Source of the DNA: DATDOO01 sp035293245
GTDB taxonomy: Bacteria > Pseudomonadota > Gammaproteobacteria > Methylococcales > Methylococcaceae
Reading direction: 5' to 3'
Length of the DNA stretch: 7,227 bases
Assembly (NCBI GenBank): GCA_035293245.1
Contig: DATDOO010000320.1
Span: 1 to 7,227 of the forward strand
In this document: positions 6,117 to 7,227 of the stretch, in pieces
Numbering within the stretch: position 1 is the first letter of the stretch
Layout: the number at the start of each line of letters is the position of its first letter
Notes under the pieces: generated by a model
Databases searched by the model: none
What the model was told of the DNA's origin: nothing
What the model saw: only the letters and a program-made list of their open reading frames with translations
Program-made: the position numbers and the translations under genes

Positions 6117-6947
6117 CTATTCCGCGTCCGACGCCACCGCCAGCCCAACCCAGCCGCCGTTGTCCGGGGCGGTGTTCACGATTATGCCGCCGGTCCAATG
6201 TTCCCCGGGCGCGGGCGGCAGGCCGGTACCCTGGACGCTTCGGATGCCCCGTTTGGCGGTGCCAAGGTAATGGGTGCGGGCGACGATTTCCTGCCCTGTG
6301 TAGCAGCCTTTCTCGAAGCTGATCGCGCCGAGTTGGTCCAGGCCGAGCATCTGCGGGGTGAAGCGCTCACGGGTGGCGGCACAGACCCACGGCCAGCCGG
6401 CAAGGATGTCTTCCCGGCACCAGAAGTCCGGTTGTTCCTGATGCGCGCAGCCGGCGGCGACATACGTCTCGATCAGTTCCGCCGCATCCGCCGGCGTAGT
6501 CAAAATGAGGCCGCGCGGTGCGTTTCCCCGCATCCGGACGAAAATCCTGCCGTTTTCCCGCTGGACCTCCAGTTCGGAGGAGGGTAGAGCCAGATTTCCG
6601 GGTAAGGAAACGGGCGGAACAATGCCCAGTAGGGCGCAATCGTCCTGGGCGGCTTCGAGAGTGACCTTGGCGCGCAGGACGTAGCGCTGCAAATGGACGC
6701 GGAGGTCGTCGACCAGTTCGTGGCTCAGGACCAGGCGACACGTCTCGCCCCAACCCAAGGCGATAAAGTTGGCGATGCCCCGCCCTTTGGCGTTGCAGAA
6801 CGCGCCGGGCCAGGCCTGGGTTTCGCTGCGGTTGCGGAAGTCGCAGGTGGCCTGCCCCTGCAGGAAGGCGAGCTGGTCGGGGCCGCCGACCGTGAGGATC
6901 CCAAGATGGGGCAGTAGACCGATGCAGGCGGATGGGGTCTGGTGCAT
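6117..6947 (-). CDS. ygfZ: Folate-binding protein YgfZ
   Basis: A 276-residue tetrahydrofolate-binding protein related to the glycine-cleavage T-protein fold. In E. coli, YgfZ supports assembly or repair of certain Fe-S enzymes such as MiaB and succinate dehydrogenase; it is the bacterial counterpart of mitochondrial IBA57. The sequence has the N-terminal LGILTVGGPDQLAFLQGQATCDF block (15-37), the FTPQMLGLDQLGAISFEKG block (196-214) and the signature KGCYTGQE (213-220) with the functional Cys215. Only 61 residues follow that Cys, against about 98 in the 326-residue E. coli protein. The chain ends soon after the VVNxAPxxGG-like segment, so the last strands of the C-terminal barrel seem short or absent. 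The ATG at 6945-6947 fits the family start; no Shine-Dalgarno site precedes it. It is divergent from the SdhAF4-like gene, with 54 bp between starts; I find no convincing promoter pair there in either direction. Confidence 0.92.
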   Translation of the reverse strand: MHQTPSACIGLLPHLGILTVGGPDQLAFLQGQATCDFRNRSETQAWPGAFCNAKGRGIANFIALGWGETCRLVLSHELVDDLRVHLQRYVLRAKVTLEAAQDDCALLGIVPPVSLPGNLALPSSELEVQRENGRIFVRMRGNAPRGLILTTPADAAELIETYVAAGCAHQEQPDFWCREDILAGWPWVCAATRERFTPQMLGLDQLGAISFEKGCYTGQEIVARTHYLGTAKRGIRSVQGTGLPPAPGEHWTGGIIVNTAPDNGGWVGLAVASDAE

Positions 6948-7001
6948 GGTGGGGAAAGCCGTAGAATGAGCTATAAGTTGGTGTGAATTCTAACATTCAT
7001 C

Positions 7002-7169
7002 ATGCAAACCCTTTTTCCCGAGCCGAAAACCGGCGGCGTACCGGATGAAGCGCCGACCGCTCCGGAAACTGCGGAACCGCAGCAGCAACCGGCGCAAGGC
7101 GAAAGGCCGCGCCTGGAACCGACCCGTTATGGGGACTGGGAAAAAGCGGGCCGCTGCATCGATTTCTGA
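7002..7169 (+). CDS. DUF1674 / SdhAF4-family succinate dehydrogenase assembly factor
   Basis: A 55-residue protein ending in EPTRYGDWEKAGRCIDF (residues 39-55), the hallmark C-terminus of the DUF1674 family (mitochondrial SDHAF4/Sdh8). Family members bind the flavinylated succinate dehydrogenase flavoprotein SdhA and help it join the iron-sulfur subunit SdhB while limiting autooxidation. The N-terminal 38 residues are Pro/Glu/Gln-rich and look disordered, as is normal for these proteins. The ATG at 7002 is preceded by AT-rich sequence without a Shine-Dalgarno site; TCTAAC at 6989-6994 is a weak -10 candidate. The gene is easily missed because of its size. It is divergent from ygfZ and 24 bp upstream of the start of another gene, so it is probably the first gene of a small operon. 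The family assignment is confident; function in this organism is inferred. Confidence 0.88.
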   Translation: MQTLFPEPKTGGVPDEAPTAPETAEPQQQPAQGERPRLEPTRYGDWEKAGRCIDF

Positions 7170-7193
7170 AAACCAGTCCTGAGCGAGGCATCC

Positions 7194-7227
7194 ATGCTCG
7201 ATGAGGTTTACCGGCAAGCACCCCGTA
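7194..7227 (+). CDS. Start of an unidentified gene cut by the window edge
   Basis: An ATG at 7194 opens a frame that runs to the window end (11 codons, beginning MLDEVYRQAPR). A purine-rich GCGAGG (7183-7188) stands 5 bases before it, a good Shine-Dalgarno spacing, and it follows the SdhAF4-like gene by 24 bp in the same direction. Eleven residues are too few to name it. SdhE (SdhAF2, the SdhA flavinylation factor) is a reasonable guess because sdhE is divergent from ygfZ in E. coli, but nothing in these residues proves it. Confidence 0.5.
   Translation, partial: MLDEVYRQAPR

Noticed and set aside
4360..6198. A 612-codon open frame on the minus strand opposite recJ.
   Set aside because: recJ carries every DHH-family motif in order on the plus strand. 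The antisense product is His/Gln/Gly-rich with no family resemblance, as expected from GC-rich codon bias.

Overview
The window looks like chromosomal DNA from a GC-rich proteobacterium, most likely a gammaproteobacterium. Methylococcales-type methanotrophs are my best guess, but this is inference. The clues are a threonine synthase of the roughly 355-residue type, RecJ, a divergent ygfZ with a succinate-dehydrogenase assembly-factor gene beside it, and a secreted thrombospondin type 3 repeat protein. No rRNA, tRNA, CRISPR array, transposase or phage gene is visible.

Left part (1-2415): a tandem array of about 10.6 copies of the heptamer GAAGCCC stands just upstream of a 708-codon gene for a predicted secreted, very acidic protein. 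That protein has a signal peptide, an AT-rich N-terminal domain I cannot name, twelve 36-residue calcium-binding thrombospondin type 3 repeats, and a short cysteine-containing C-terminal domain. A 13-bp hairpin with a UUCG loop closes the gene and can also end transcription arriving from the other side.

Middle left (2416-2976, minus strand): a compact BrnT/BrnA type II toxin-antitoxin operon, toxin first, with an 8-bp overlap between the genes. A candidate promoter carries a GTGCAC-N6-GTGCAC element inside its spacer, which fits autoregulation by the BrnA ribbon-helix-helix protein.

Middle right (3090-6114, plus strand): thrC (last step of threonine synthesis) and recJ (single-strand 5'-3' exonuclease of DNA repair). 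They are separated by 208 bp that holds an inverted pair of GC-rich, REP-like hairpins. The homoserine dehydrogenase gene often found next to thrC is not here; the repeat-protein gene and the toxin-antitoxin module occupy the upstream side.

Right part (6117-7227): ygfZ (folate-binding protein for Fe-S enzyme maintenance) is convergent with recJ, with 2 bp between the stop codons. It is divergent from a 55-codon gene of the DUF1674/SdhAF4 family. The first 11 codons of another gene follow at the window edge. This corner appears devoted to assembling Fe-S and flavin enzymes, notably succinate dehydrogenase.

I see no wholly new multi-gene system. The points most worth following are the heptamer array upstream of the secreted repeat protein, the 144-residue super-period in its repeats, the operator-in-promoter arrangement of brnTA, and the small SdhAF4-like gene.
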